46,792 bases of DNA from a bacterium (lineage in GTDB: Bacteria > Patescibacteriota > Gracilibacteria > UBA1369 > PNNO01), in contig JAGGUZ010000010.1 of NCBI GenBank assembly GCA_021158225.1, forward strand, positions 1-46,792, given 5' to 3'. The notes under the pieces were generated by a model. The model made no database searches. It saw only the letters and a list, made by a program, of their open reading frames with translations, and was not told the DNA's origin. A program made the translations under genes and the position numbers. Below, piece after piece: positions 35,163 through 43,666 of this stretch. Every line of letters begins with the position of its first letter. Position 1 is the first letter of the stretch.

Positions 35163-35255
35163 GGAGAGGTACTCAAGTGGCTGAAGAGGCGGGATTGCTA
35201 ATCCTGTAGGGTGACTTATGTTGCCGCGGGGGTTCGAATCCCCCCCTCTCCGCCA
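35163..35255 (+). tRNA. tRNA-Ser (anticodon GCT)
   Basis: Class II tRNA. The acceptor GGAGAGG pairs with CCTCTCC, the anticodon loop TTGCTAA holds GCT, there is a long variable arm, the T arm is GGGGG-TTCGAAT-CCCCC, and discriminator G is followed by an encoded CCA. It reads AGU and AGC. Confidence 0.96.
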
Positions 35256-35280
35256 GTTTTATTTTGTAAGCCTTTTATGT

Positions 35281-35661
35281 ATGAAAAAAATGCAAACTCC
35301 TATACATTTTGAGATCCCGGTTGATAATATGGAACGCGCACAGAAATTTTATAGAGAACTTTTTGAATGGGATATCTCCTCTGCAGGAAATAACTTCGAC
35401 AATTATTTTATAATCAAGACAACCGAGGATGGAAGAACTGGAATAAATGGTGGCATGCTTATGCGATCAAACCCCGATCAGCCAATAATTAATTATATTT
35501 CGGTTGATGATATTGACGCTTCTCTGACCAAACTTGAGGAACTCGGAGGCAGTGTTCTTATGCCAAAAATGCCTGTAAAAGGAGTTGGATGGAACTGCGT
35601 TGTTAGAGATACCGAAAACAATATGTTTGGCATGATTCAAAAAAATAAAATATTTAAATAA
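35281..35661 (+). CDS. VOC (glyoxalase/bleomycin-resistance) superfamily protein
   Basis: A 126-residue single-domain protein with the beta-alpha-beta-beta-beta repeat of the vicinal oxygen chelate fold. HFEIPVDNMERAQKFYRELF opens the first module, and ISVDDIDASLTKLEELGG opens the second. GVGWNCVVRDTENNMFGMIQ closes it. The metal ligands cannot be assigned surely. The substrate is unknown. The ATG at 35281 is used because the open frame upstream runs through the tRNA. It is three bases ahead of the next gene and probably shares its transcript, possibly with the tRNA. Confidence 0.88.
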   Translation: MKKMQTPIHFEIPVDNMERAQKFYRELFEWDISSAGNNFDNYFIIKTTEDGRTGINGGMLMRSNPDQPIINYISVDDIDASLTKLEELGGSVLMPKMPVKGVGWNCVVRDTENNMFGMIQKNKIFK

Positions 35662-35664
35662 TAT

Positions 35665-37056
35665 ATGAGTAAACCCGAGGACAAGAAAGAATTAAAAGAG
35701 AATTTGGAACGGAAACAACACGCTTTTCGTGCACTAAAAGCTTACGCCAAAAGACAATTAGCGCATGCAAAGGACCTCATTAGTGAAAGGAAAGAAGAAA
35801 AACAGCAAGAAATTGATAAACAAGAAGAAGATATCCATCAAAAATTTGAAAAGGAACGAACTCGTATAGACAAAGAAGCTGTTAAAGCCGAGAAACAAGC
35901 TGAAGAAATTACGGAAAAAGAAATAGCAAAAGCACGAAAGGAGCTTATATCGATAAAAAAACGGGTTTATTCAAGAAGACATAGAATTGTTAACGGTCTT
36001 CAATTCGTCGGCGTTATTTATCTTTTTATATTTTCCGTCGTTATTCTTAAAGATGTCGCCATAGCTTTAAGTAGCTCTGCAATTGCAACTATCGGATCTA
36101 CAGTTAACACCCCGGCAAGCGCATTTGGAGCAGGTTGGTTTACCTCTATAATTGCACAATCGGCATCTGTTGTAGCAATTCTGGCAAATACCCTTGTAGG
36201 TTCGGGGGCTATAAATTTTAATACGGCGTTTTATATTCTTCTTGGCCTAACTCTTGGAAATTCCGTAACTCCTGTTTTGGCTTCTTTGGTAATAAAAACC
36301 GATCATCATTGGCGATTACGCCATGGATTTGAGCTTGGACTTGCTAATGTTATTTATTCAACTTTTTTAATCGGCATTGTTTTTGTAATTCAAATTTTTA
36401 CCGGATTTTTTACAAATGCCGGAGAATCGATTAATCAATGGGCCGGAGAATTTAAAGCTTTTCAGACAATTCCGGACTTGCTTTCCGTAATTACAGCCCC
36501 CGTTAAGAATCTTCTATTTTTTGATCACTTGCCTCTTATCATTATTTTTATTATCGGTATATTTATACTTATTTTCAGTCTGGGAAGAGTTGGACAAAGC
36601 ATGTTTATATTTTTAGGAGGTAAAAGACATGCCCGTGCAATTATGGAAAAACATTTGGGAAACTATCGAAAAGCGTTTTTGGTTGGACTTGCTCTTACTA
36701 TAATAATTCCAAGTGCATCACTGCTTGTTACACTTATGGTTCCGCTTGCAATTGCCAGAGTTATAACCCTAAGACAAGCAATTCCTTATTTGATCGGAAC
36801 AAACGTTGGAACGTTTATAGATGTGCTTCTAGCTTCTTTTGCCAATGCGCAAGGTTATGCAATTGCAGGTGGAGTTGTATTAACTTTAATGTCTTCTGTT
36901 GGATTTTTGTTTATCTTTAAAGATTTTGGGACAACAATTATATATAAAATCACGCGTTATCTGTCTTTACATACTGTAAAAATGAGGAAAAGAAACATTT
37001 TAAAATTTATTGCCAGTTTTATACTTATTCCAGCACTTATTATGGTTATTTTCTAA
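35665..37056 (+). CDS. Na+/phosphate cotransporter-like membrane protein with N-terminal coiled coil
   Basis: A 463-residue protein. Residues 5 to about 95 form a long, highly charged coiled coil rich in Lys, Glu and Gln. From about 110 there are eight or more membrane helices arranged as two repeats. The first repeat has IIAQSASVVAILANTLVGSG (Q165 to S168) and GLTLGNSVTPVLASL. The second has IIIPSASLLVTLMVPLAIA and LIGTNVGTFIDVLLAS. This is the pattern of NptA/PF02690 transporters, whose repeats normally carry QSSS; here it is QSAS and PSAS, so the ion or substrate may differ. The coiled coil is not a usual part of the family. Confidence 0.75.
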   Translation: MSKPEDKKELKENLERKQHAFRALKAYAKRQLAHAKDLISERKEEKQQEIDKQEEDIHQKFEKERTRIDKEAVKAEKQAEEITEKEIAKARKELISIKKRVYSRRHRIVNGLQFVGVIYLFIFSVVILKDVAIALSSSAIATIGSTVNTPASAFGAGWFTSIIAQSASVVAILANTLVGSGAINFNTAFYILLGLTLGNSVTPVLASLVIKTDHHWRLRHGFELGLANVIYSTFLIGIVFVIQIFTGFFTNAGESINQWAGEFKAFQTIPDLLSVITAPVKNLLFFDHLPLIIIFIIGIFILIFSLGRVGQSMFIFLGGKRHARAIMEKHLGNYRKAFLVGLALTIIIPSASLLVTLMVPLAIARVITLRQAIPYLIGTNVGTFIDVLLASFANAQGYAIAGGVVLTLMSSVGFLFIFKDFGTTIIYKITRYLSLHTVKMRKRNILKFIASFILIPALIMVIF

Positions 37057-37109
37057 AATATCTGACATAATAACCAAAACAATTCTTTTATTTAGTGGTC
37101 TCATATATT

Positions 37110-37295
37110 ATGACTTCAACCCCAAAAGTAGGACAAAAATGGCAGAACAAAGTTACAAAAGATAAAGTAAAAGTAATGAAATTACTTCCCGGACATGTAA
37201 AAGTATTTGATATGGACGGAAGTAATCAAGGAACACAATTTCAGGTTGCACTTCACATCTTTATTACTAAATACCGGCTGGTTCAAGATGTCTAA
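37110..37295 (+). CDS. Small protein overlapping carB
   Basis: A 61-residue protein (MTSTPKVGQKWQNKVTKDKV...) that looks like a small beta-barrel: VGQKWQNK, VKVMKLLPGHVKVFDM, FQVALHIFITKYRLV. The carB ATG at 37288 lies within its last codons (ATGTCTAA), an eight-base overlap that would couple translation. No family is recognised. It could be a small accessory protein or a leader peptide for carB, although it shows no run of regulatory codons. Confidence 0.55.
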   Translation: MTSTPKVGQKWQNKVTKDKVKVMKLLPGHVKVFDMDGSNQGTQFQVALHIFITKYRLVQDV

Positions 37296-40200
37296 GAAAA
37301 AAAATCTTCCACGAAAAGTACTTGTTCTCGGCTCCGGAGCTTTAAAAATCGGAGAAGCCGGAGAATTTGATTACTCGGGATCACAAGCCATCAAAGCCCT
37401 TAAAGAAGAACATGTTAATACCGTTTTGATAAATCCGAATATAGCGACTAATCAAACGAGCAAAGACCTTGCAAATAAAATCTATTTTTTGCCGGTTAAT
37501 ACATACTTTGTAGAAAAAGTGATTAAAAAAGAAAAACCGGATGGGATATTGCTGGCGTTTGGAGGGCAAACAGCTCTTAATTGCGGAATCGAATTATTCA
37601 GAAAAGGCATACTCAAAAAACACAAAGTAAAAGTACTTGGAACTCCGGTTGAAACAATTCAAAACACCGAGGATCGGGAACTTTTTAATAACGAACTTAC
37701 CAAAATCGGAGTTAAGATGCCAAGAAGTATCGCCTGTACAAATGTAAAAACAGCCCTTAACGCCGCAGAAAAAAGCGGGTATCCGGTTATTATTAGAGCC
37801 GGTTTTACGCTTGGAGGAAAAGGTTCCGGATTTGCAAACAACAAAACGCAACTTAAAAAAATGTTGGAAAATACTTTTGCATACAGCCCTCAAGTGCTTG
37901 TTGAAGAAAATCTAAAGGGGTGGAAAGAAATTGAATACGAGGTTGTAAGAGATAAAAACGACAACTGTATTGCGGTTACAAATATGGAAAATTTTGATCC
38001 GCTTGGAATACACACAGGAGAAAGTATTGTCATCGCACCATCTCAAACGTTAACGAATAGCGAATATCATAAATTGCGTGAAATTTCCATTAAGACAATC
38101 AGGCATCTTGGTATTGTTGGTGAGTGTAATATCCAATTTGCATTAGATCCTAAATCGGAAGATTACCGCGTGATCGAAGTAAATGCCAGGCTTTCCCGCT
38201 CTTCAGCTTTAGCCTCAAAAGCGACAGGCTATCCTTTAGCTCATGTAGCAACAAAACTGGCTCTCGGGTATACACTTCCGGAACTGAAAAACGCTGTTAC
38301 AAAAACCACCACAGCATTTTTTGAACCTTCTCTCGATTACTTAGCATTAAAAATACCAAGATGGGACTTGGAAAAATTTCAACGTGTTTCTCATGAAATC
38401 ACAAGCGAAATGAAATCGGTTGGAGAAATTATGTCACTTGGACGCAACTTTGAAGAAGTATTGCAAAAAGGTCTGCGCATGTTGCAAATTGGCCTGCACG
38501 GCTTAACCTCAAATAATAAAATTGAATTAAATAGTAATAATCTTACAAAAGAAATTTCGGTGCCAACTCCAAAAAGAATTCTCGCCATCGCAAAAGCCCT
38601 AAAAAAAGGATGGTCCGTTGAAAAAATAAGCAAGCTGTCCGGAATCGACAACTGGTTTTTAGAAAAACTTAAAAATATTATCGACATGGAGAAAACTCTT
38701 TTGGAAAATTCCATGTCTCCGGAATTAATGCGTAAAGCAAAACAATATGGATTTTCGGATAAACAAATAGCAAACATAAAAGGAAAAACCGAATTACAAA
38801 TAAGAACTCAAAGAAAAAAATACGGCATCCTCCCGGTAGTTAAACAGATAGATACTATGGCAGCTGAATATCCGGCAAAAACAAATTATCTATATCTTAC
38901 TTATCACGGAGATAAAAACGACATTACTCTTGAAAAAAAGGAAAAGAAAATTATTGTTCTTGGATCCGGATCATACAGCATCGGGTCGTCCGTAGAATTT
39001 GACTGGTGCTGTGTAAATGCCCTTAAAACAGCTAAGAAAGAGCGTTTTGAAACAATTATGATCAATTATAATCCGGAAACAGTATCAACCGATTATGATA
39101 TTTCCGATAAGCTATATTTTGACGAACTTTCCCTTGAAAGAGTAATGGATATTTACGACATAGAAAATCCAAACGGAGTTATTTTATCAACCGGAGGACA
39201 AATTCCAAATAACATTGCCGTAAAACTTAAGAAAGCAGGTGTTAAAGTTCTTGGAACAAACCCGGACGATATAGATAGAGCGGAGAACAGACATAAGTTC
39301 TCTGCAATGCTGGATAAATACAATATAGATCAGCCAAAATGGAAAGAACTTGTTAAAATAGAAGATGCGGTTAAGTTTGCCGAGAGTGTTAAATATCCCG
39401 TACTTGTTCGCCCTTCGTATGTACTTTCCGGAGCAGCTATGCGCGTTGCACACAACAAGGAACTTCTTACGGACTTCTTAAAACATGCCGCCGAAGTTTC
39501 ACCGGATGCACCAGTAGTCATAAGTAAATTTGAGAAAGGAGCCAAAGAAATAGAAATTGATGCCGTAGCATATAAAGGGAAACTTGTTATTTATGCGATT
39601 GCCGAACATGTTGAACAAGCGGGAGTTCATTCCGGCGATGCAACTATAGTGCTACCTCCTCAAAAATTATATATACAAACTATAAGAAAGATTAAAAAAA
39701 TAACAAAAAAAATAGCGGAGCAACTTAAAATTTCTGGCCCGTTTAATATTCAATTTCTTGCAAAAACAAACGAAGTAAAAGTAATTGAGTGTAATTTGCG
39801 AGCAAGCAGGTCGTTTCCGTTTTCATCCAAAGTAACCGGTTATAATTTTATAGAAATTGCGACAAAAGCAATGCTTGGTATAACTAAAGACCCGTTGCTT
39901 AATAAAGCAGATTATAAAACTTTAGACTTGGACTATGTTGGAGTTAAAGCTCCTCAGTTTTCTTTTTCGAGATTACATGGTGCCGATCCGGTTTTAGGAG
40001 TAGAAATGGCATCAACTGGAGAAGTTGCTTGTTTCGGCGAGACTCTTCAAACTGCTTTTTTAAAAGCCATGATTTCCGTTGGATTTAGATTACCGAAAGA
40101 AAACATTTTACTTACTATCGGAAGACTGGAAGATAAAGTTGATTTTTTGGCATCCGCAAGACGTTTAAAAAATCTTGGGTATACACTTTTCGCTACAGAA

Positions 40201-40497
40201 GGTACCTCTAAATTTTTAAAGCAAAACGGAATTAATACCACTCTCGTCCAAAAATTAAGCAAAAAGAAAAACCCAAATATTCTAGACTACATAAAAAAGA
40301 AAAAAGTCGATCTTGTAATTGATATCCCAAAAAATTACACTAGGCAAGAAATAACGGATGGATATATGATTCGTCGTAATGCTATTGATATGAATATCCC
40401 ACTTGTTACGAATGTACAAATAGCAAAGCTTATTGTAAATGTACTACAAAACTACACAATTGATGACCTTGAAATAAAAAGTTGGGACGAATATTAA
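37288..40497 (+). CDS. carB: Carbamoyl-phosphate synthase large subunit
   Basis: A 1069-residue enzyme with two ATP-grasp halves, making carbamoyl phosphate from bicarbonate, ammonia and two ATP for pyrimidines and arginine. Half one begins VLVLGSGALKIGEAGEFDYS and holds the carboxyphosphate site (IRAGFTLGGKGSGFA; NMENFDPLGIHTGESIVIAP; EVNARLSRSSALASKATGYP). Half two begins VLGSGSYSIGSSVEFDWC. A C-terminal MGS-like regulatory domain (about 930-1069) follows. The wording ENFDPLGIHTGESI and LGIVGECNIQFAL resembles the eukaryote/Bacteroidetes subgroup. No carA is adjacent, so the glutaminase must be elsewhere or absent. The ATG at 37288 gives the expected start. Confidence 0.96.
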   Translation: MSKKKNLPRKVLVLGSGALKIGEAGEFDYSGSQAIKALKEEHVNTVLINPNIATNQTSKDLANKIYFLPVNTYFVEKVIKKEKPDGILLAFGGQTALNCGIELFRKGILKKHKVKVLGTPVETIQNTEDRELFNNELTKIGVKMPRSIACTNVKTALNAAEKSGYPVIIRAGFTLGGKGSGFANNKTQLKKMLENTFAYSPQVLVEENLKGWKEIEYEVVRDKNDNCIAVTNMENFDPLGIHTGESIVIAPSQTLTNSEYHKLREISIKTIRHLGIVGECNIQFALDPKSEDYRVIEVNARLSRSSALASKATGYPLAHVATKLALGYTLPELKNAVTKTTTAFFEPSLDYLALKIPRWDLEKFQRVSHEITSEMKSVGEIMSLGRNFEEVLQKGLRMLQIGLHGLTSNNKIELNSNNLTKEISVPTPKRILAIAKALKKGWSVEKISKLSGIDNWFLEKLKNIIDMEKTLLENSMSPELMRKAKQYGFSDKQIANIKGKTELQIRTQRKKYGILPVVKQIDTMAAEYPAKTNYLYLTYHGDKNDITLEKKEKKIIVLGSGSYSIGSSVEFDWCCVNALKTAKKERFETIMINYNPETVSTDYDISDKLYFDELSLERVMDIYDIENPNGVILSTGGQIPNNIAVKLKKAGVKVLGTNPDDIDRAENRHKFSAMLDKYNIDQPKWKELVKIEDAVKFAESVKYPVLVRPSYVLSGAAMRVAHNKELLTDFLKHAAEVSPDAPVVISKFEKGAKEIEIDAVAYKGKLVIYAIAEHVEQAGVHSGDATIVLPPQKLYIQTIRKIKKITKKIAEQLKISGPFNIQFLAKTNEVKVIECNLRASRSFPFSSKVTGYNFIEIATKAMLGITKDPLLNKADYKTLDLDYVGVKAPQFSFSRLHGADPVLGVEMASTGEVACFGETLQTAFLKAMISVGFRLPKENILLTIGRLEDKVDFLASARRLKNLGYTLFATEGTSKFLKQNGINTTLVQKLSKKKNPNILDYIKKKKVDLVIDIPKNYTRQEITDGYMIRRNAIDMNIPLVTNVQIAKLIVNVLQNYTIDDLEIKSWDEY

Positions 40498-41414
40498 GCT
40501 TCGCTTCTTAATTTATGAAGCACATTTATTGCAGCCATTGCTCCATCTCCGCCGGAAGCTATAACTTGTTTTACAGACCCTTTTCTTAAATCTCCACCGG
40601 CAAAAATTCTAGGATGAGAGGTTTGCATTGTTTGATTTACAACAACTTCACCACGATCAAGCTCAACTTTGCCTTCAAGAATTTTTGAATTTGGAGTATA
40701 GCCGATAAAAATAAATACGCCTTTAGCCGGATATTCATATTCTTTATCGTTTTTATTATCGTATACAAGTATTCTATCTACTTTCCCATCTTGACCGCCT
40801 CTTACTTCCTTTATCTCGTGATTCATCAAAAATTCTATCTTATTGTTCTTTTTGGCAAGATCAATTAAATATTGTTCCGCTCTAAATTTATCTCGTCTAT
40901 GAATAATAGTAACTTTGCTTGCATGCTCAGTTAACGCAATTCCCTCGTCTAAAGCAGAATTTCCCCCTCCGGCAATTACACATTCTTGATCTTTATAAAA
41001 AGCCCCATCGCATGTAGCGCAATATGAAACCCCTTTCCCTCTATATTCATCCTCTCCGGGGACTCCGAGTTTTCTTGGATTTGAACCCAAACTAAACAAA
41101 ACATATTTTGTTTTATATTCACCCATATTTGTTTTAAGGGATACATAATCATCGTACGGATCAACAGTTTCAACCCCTTCATATTTTATTTTAAGCCCGA
41201 ATTTCTGAGCATGTTGCATCATTTTCTGAGCAAGATCAAAACCGTTCGCGTGTTCGATTCCAGGATAATTTTCTATATTATCAGTTAAAAGAAGTTGTCC
41301 ACCCGGAGCATCTTTTTCCAAAAGCAAAGGATTAATTCCTCCTCGCCCTGCATAAAGCCCAGCTGTTAATCCGCAAACACCACCACCTACAATAATAAAA
41401 TCGTGCATTTCCAT
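40494..41414 (-). CDS. trxB: Thioredoxin-disulfide reductase
   Basis: A 306-residue flavoenzyme of the low-molecular-weight bacterial type that reduces thioredoxin with NADPH. The FAD motif is GGGVCGLTAGLYAGRGG, the redox-active pair C132-A-T-C135 lies in VSYCATCDGAFY, and the NADP motif is IAGGGNSALDEG. The C-terminal FAD motif reads RIFAGGDLRKGSVKQVI. Start ATG at 41414, with a second in-frame ATG six bases on. It overlaps the end of convergent carB by four bases. Its upstream region leads into the 11-bp repeat array. Confidence 0.96.
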   Translation of the reverse strand: MEMHDFIIVGGGVCGLTAGLYAGRGGINPLLLEKDAPGGQLLLTDNIENYPGIEHANGFDLAQKMMQHAQKFGLKIKYEGVETVDPYDDYVSLKTNMGEYKTKYVLFSLGSNPRKLGVPGEDEYRGKGVSYCATCDGAFYKDQECVIAGGGNSALDEGIALTEHASKVTIIHRRDKFRAEQYLIDLAKKNNKIEFLMNHEIKEVRGGQDGKVDRILVYDNKNDKEYEYPAKGVFIFIGYTPNSKILEGKVELDRGEVVVNQTMQTSHPRIFAGGDLRKGSVKQVIASGGDGAMAAINVLHKLRSEA

Positions 41415-41495
41415 AGCCTTAAATAATTAAGAATAATATTTACTATCTGTTAATGCAGTATACCAAACAACAGTTCTGTATAAAAGAGTTACTTT

Positions 41496-41618
41496 TGGAT
41501 ACCTAGTGACTATCCGTTGTATATCCGACGACTACACATTCGACTATCCATCGAGTATACACTCGGGTATTCGCCGGGTGTACATTGCTTATCCATCAAC
41601 TATTCTCGACTATTCGCT
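41496..41618. repeat. Degenerate 11-bp tandem repeat array
   Basis: About eleven copies of a unit near CGACTATCCRT follow one another between trxB and the antiporter gene. The central TATYC-like core begins at 41500, 41511, 41522, 41533, 41545, 41556, 41568, 41579, 41590, 41601 and 41611, so the spacing is 10-12 bases, mostly 11. The left flank of the core is CGAC or a close variant in most units. The repeat is not a multiple of three, and I see no convincing reading frame through it. The period is close to one helical turn, which would put all units on one face of the DNA. Confidence 0.75.
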
Positions 41619-41671
41619 GAAAATATGAGAGAATGCTAAAGTATAACCACTTAAAACAAATTCTAAATATT

Positions 41672-42838
41672 ATGGATGACATTATTTTTCAACTAAGCAT
41701 TGTAATTATCGTCACAACCATTCTTAGCATTATTCTTGAACTTTCAAAACAACCAATTTTAATTGCTTTTATTTTTTCAGGTCTTATAGTTGGTCCTCAT
41801 GGATTGGGTCTTGTAAACAATACGGCATTTTTTCAAGCAATCGGACAAATTGGCATTATTCTTTTACTATATTTAATCGGTCTTGAACTTAAAACAAAAA
41901 TCTTTTCCGGAACATTCGGGAAAGGAACTTTAATAACATTTCTTGCAAGTGCAGTTATTTTTGTATGTGGACTTGGAATAGGTTTTATAACGCAAATCGG
42001 ATTAACCGAATCATTGTATCTTGGAATGGTTCTGATTTTCAGTAGTACGGTTGTTGTTATGAAACTGTTAAATGATCAAAAAGATGCAAATCCTTATGTT
42101 AGGCAGTATTGTATCGCGGCGTTGATTACTCAAGATATACTCGCAATTATGATTCTTTTGTTTATTTCAAGTACAAGACAAGTCGGTTACTTTGGCTTCT
42201 TTGAAGGAATAAAGTTTTTTATTGAAGGAATATTCGTGTTCCTTTTGGCCTTTGTTCTACAAAAATTTGTACTAAAAGGAATTGCACGAAAAATATTTCA
42301 CAAACCAGATATAATGTTTTTACTCGGGCTTGCATGGTGCTTTTTATTCGCAGAAGTTGCAGAATTCTTTAATTTTTCAAGAGAGATTGGAGCTTTTATT
42401 GCAGGGATTTCTTTAACATTTCTTCCTTCTTACAAATTGCGCGTTATTGTTAAAAAATCAGAAACGATACGAGACTTTTTTATGATACTGTTTTTCTTTG
42501 TTCTTGGAGCAAATATTGAATTCACACATCTTGAACAATTCGGCCCGTTAATTGCAGTTTCTATTTTGTTTGTCGTTATTGTTAAACCGATTATTTTTAA
42601 ACTGTTTTTCAATTGGTTTAAAGTGGTTCCAAATGAAAATCTGGAGATAAGCGTTCGATTAGGACAATTAAGTGAATTTTCCGTTATCGTAATTTTGCTT
42701 GGGGCATCTACCGGCCATATCTCGATGAATTTTGCCATGGCAATACAAATCGTTATGTTCTTATCTATAATAATATCAACATATCTCGTCCAATATATTC
42801 CATTTTATAAATTTAATAAGACTTCTAAAAACAGTTAA
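41672..42838 (+). CDS. CPA2-family cation/proton antiporter (KefB-like)
   Basis: A 388-residue protein with about 12 membrane helices, matching the Na+/H+ exchanger (PF00999) fold. Recognisable parts are LSKQPILIAFIFSGLIVGPHG, GIILLLYLIGLELK, FSSTVVVMKLLNDQKD, and ALITQDILAIMILL with the ion-binding Asp. FSREIGAFIAGISL lies in the second half. It has no C-terminal TrkA-N/RCK domain, so no nucleotide-gated control is apparent. The ATG at 41672 is chosen because membrane sequence starts there; an ATG at 41633 would add 13 residues. Upstream lies the 11-bp repeat array. Its stop overlaps the convergent glycosyltransferase by four bases. Confidence 0.9.
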   Translation: MDDIIFQLSIVIIVTTILSIILELSKQPILIAFIFSGLIVGPHGLGLVNNTAFFQAIGQIGIILLLYLIGLELKTKIFSGTFGKGTLITFLASAVIFVCGLGIGFITQIGLTESLYLGMVLIFSSTVVVMKLLNDQKDANPYVRQYCIAALITQDILAIMILLFISSTRQVGYFGFFEGIKFFIEGIFVFLLAFVLQKFVLKGIARKIFHKPDIMFLLGLAWCFLFAEVAEFFNFSREIGAFIAGISLTFLPSYKLRVIVKKSETIRDFFMILFFFVLGANIEFTHLEQFGPLIAVSILFVVIVKPIIFKLFFNWFKVVPNENLEISVRLGQLSEFSVIVILLGASTGHISMNFAMAIQIVMFLSIIISTYLVQYIPFYKFNKTSKNS

Positions 42839-43662
42839 TTTTTCTTTTGTGCCGAAGGTGATTTTGGCGGAATTTTTTTACCAAAAAATTTTTTAAAATA
42901 TATAATTGCATCTTTAATATGAACTCGCATTATTTTTTTCTTGAATATATCGATTATACCTCCACCTGATAATCTTGATTCATTATGTTTTGCTCTTGCT
43001 TCACCTACATAATGAACTTCAAAATCTTTTTCCCAGGCCAATCTACAAAGTTCCAAATCAGACATAAAAAGAAAATAATCCTCGCTGTTAGGTCCAACAG
43101 CTTCCCAGCATTCACGCGTTACAACTTGGAAAGCTCCGGTTACCCAATCAACTGGTTCGTTTTTAGAAGGATCTTTATCCCACATAAGATACCTGCGCAT
43201 ACGCCCAGTAAACATTTTCCTTAAAAACTTAATACGCTTTATTACAAGATCGGCAGTACGCGGAAAAACTCTAAAATTATCTTGAGTCTGCCCATTTGGA
43301 TATATAAGCCTTGGAGAGACAATTCCAACTTTTGAATGTTTCTCTAAGTAATTGATAAGTGTCCTTATTGTTTTCTCGTTAACCTCAATATCCGGATTAA
43401 CCATTGCAATATATTTCGCGTTTAATTTTGATATGCCAACATTATTTCCTTGAGGAAATCCTTTATTTGGAATATCTATAAACTCAACATTAAAATTCTC
43501 GTAGGAATTTTTATCGATCTTTTTATTTGCATTATTACCTCCGTTGTTAACCACCACGAAATGTGTTTTCCGTGGAAGCTCGGCTTTTTTGAAAGCTTGA
43601 AAGTTTTTAGTTACTTCCTCCGGAGTATTGTACTGCAATATAACAATTCCAAGTGTATCCAA
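42835..43662 (-). CDS. Family 2 glycosyltransferase (rhamnosyltransferase-like)
   Basis: A 275-residue GT-A glycosyltransferase. It begins LGIVILQYNTPEEVTKNFQA. NKGFPQGNNVGISKLNAKYI and MVNPDIEV supply the nucleotide-sugar-binding region, with the DxD-like NPD motif. DWVTGAFQVVTRECWEAVG and DYFLFMSDLELCRLAWEKDF form the acceptor region with the catalytic acid, as in the rhamnosyltransferase subgroup. The start is a TTG four bases after the upstream gene, since an in-frame stop lies just before it. The two GT2 genes are a tandem unit, probably for surface polysaccharide. The sugar donor cannot be told. Confidence 0.9.
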   Translation of the reverse strand: MDTLGIVILQYNTPEEVTKNFQAFKKAELPRKTHFVVVNNGGNNANKKIDKNSYENFNVEFIDIPNKGFPQGNNVGISKLNAKYIAMVNPDIEVNEKTIRTLINYLEKHSKVGIVSPRLIYPNGQTQDNFRVFPRTADLVIKRIKFLRKMFTGRMRRYLMWDKDPSKNEPVDWVTGAFQVVTRECWEAVGPNSEDYFLFMSDLELCRLAWEKDFEVHYVGEARAKHNESRLSGGGIIDIFKKKIMRVHIKDAIIYFKKFFGKKIPPKSPSAQKKN

Positions 43663-43666
43663 TTTA

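Noticed and set aside
35218-35280. Upstream extension of the VOC gene
   Set aside because: The extension translates the 3' half of tRNA-Ser(GCT); the ATG at 35281 gives a normal VOC start.
37207-37287. 27-residue extension of CarB
   Set aside because: It is the small upstream gene in another frame, and the family start matches the ATG at 37288.
41496-41618. CRISPR array or small RNA
   Set aside because: The units are 11 bases, contiguous and degenerate with no spacers, and no cas gene or stable hairpin is visible.
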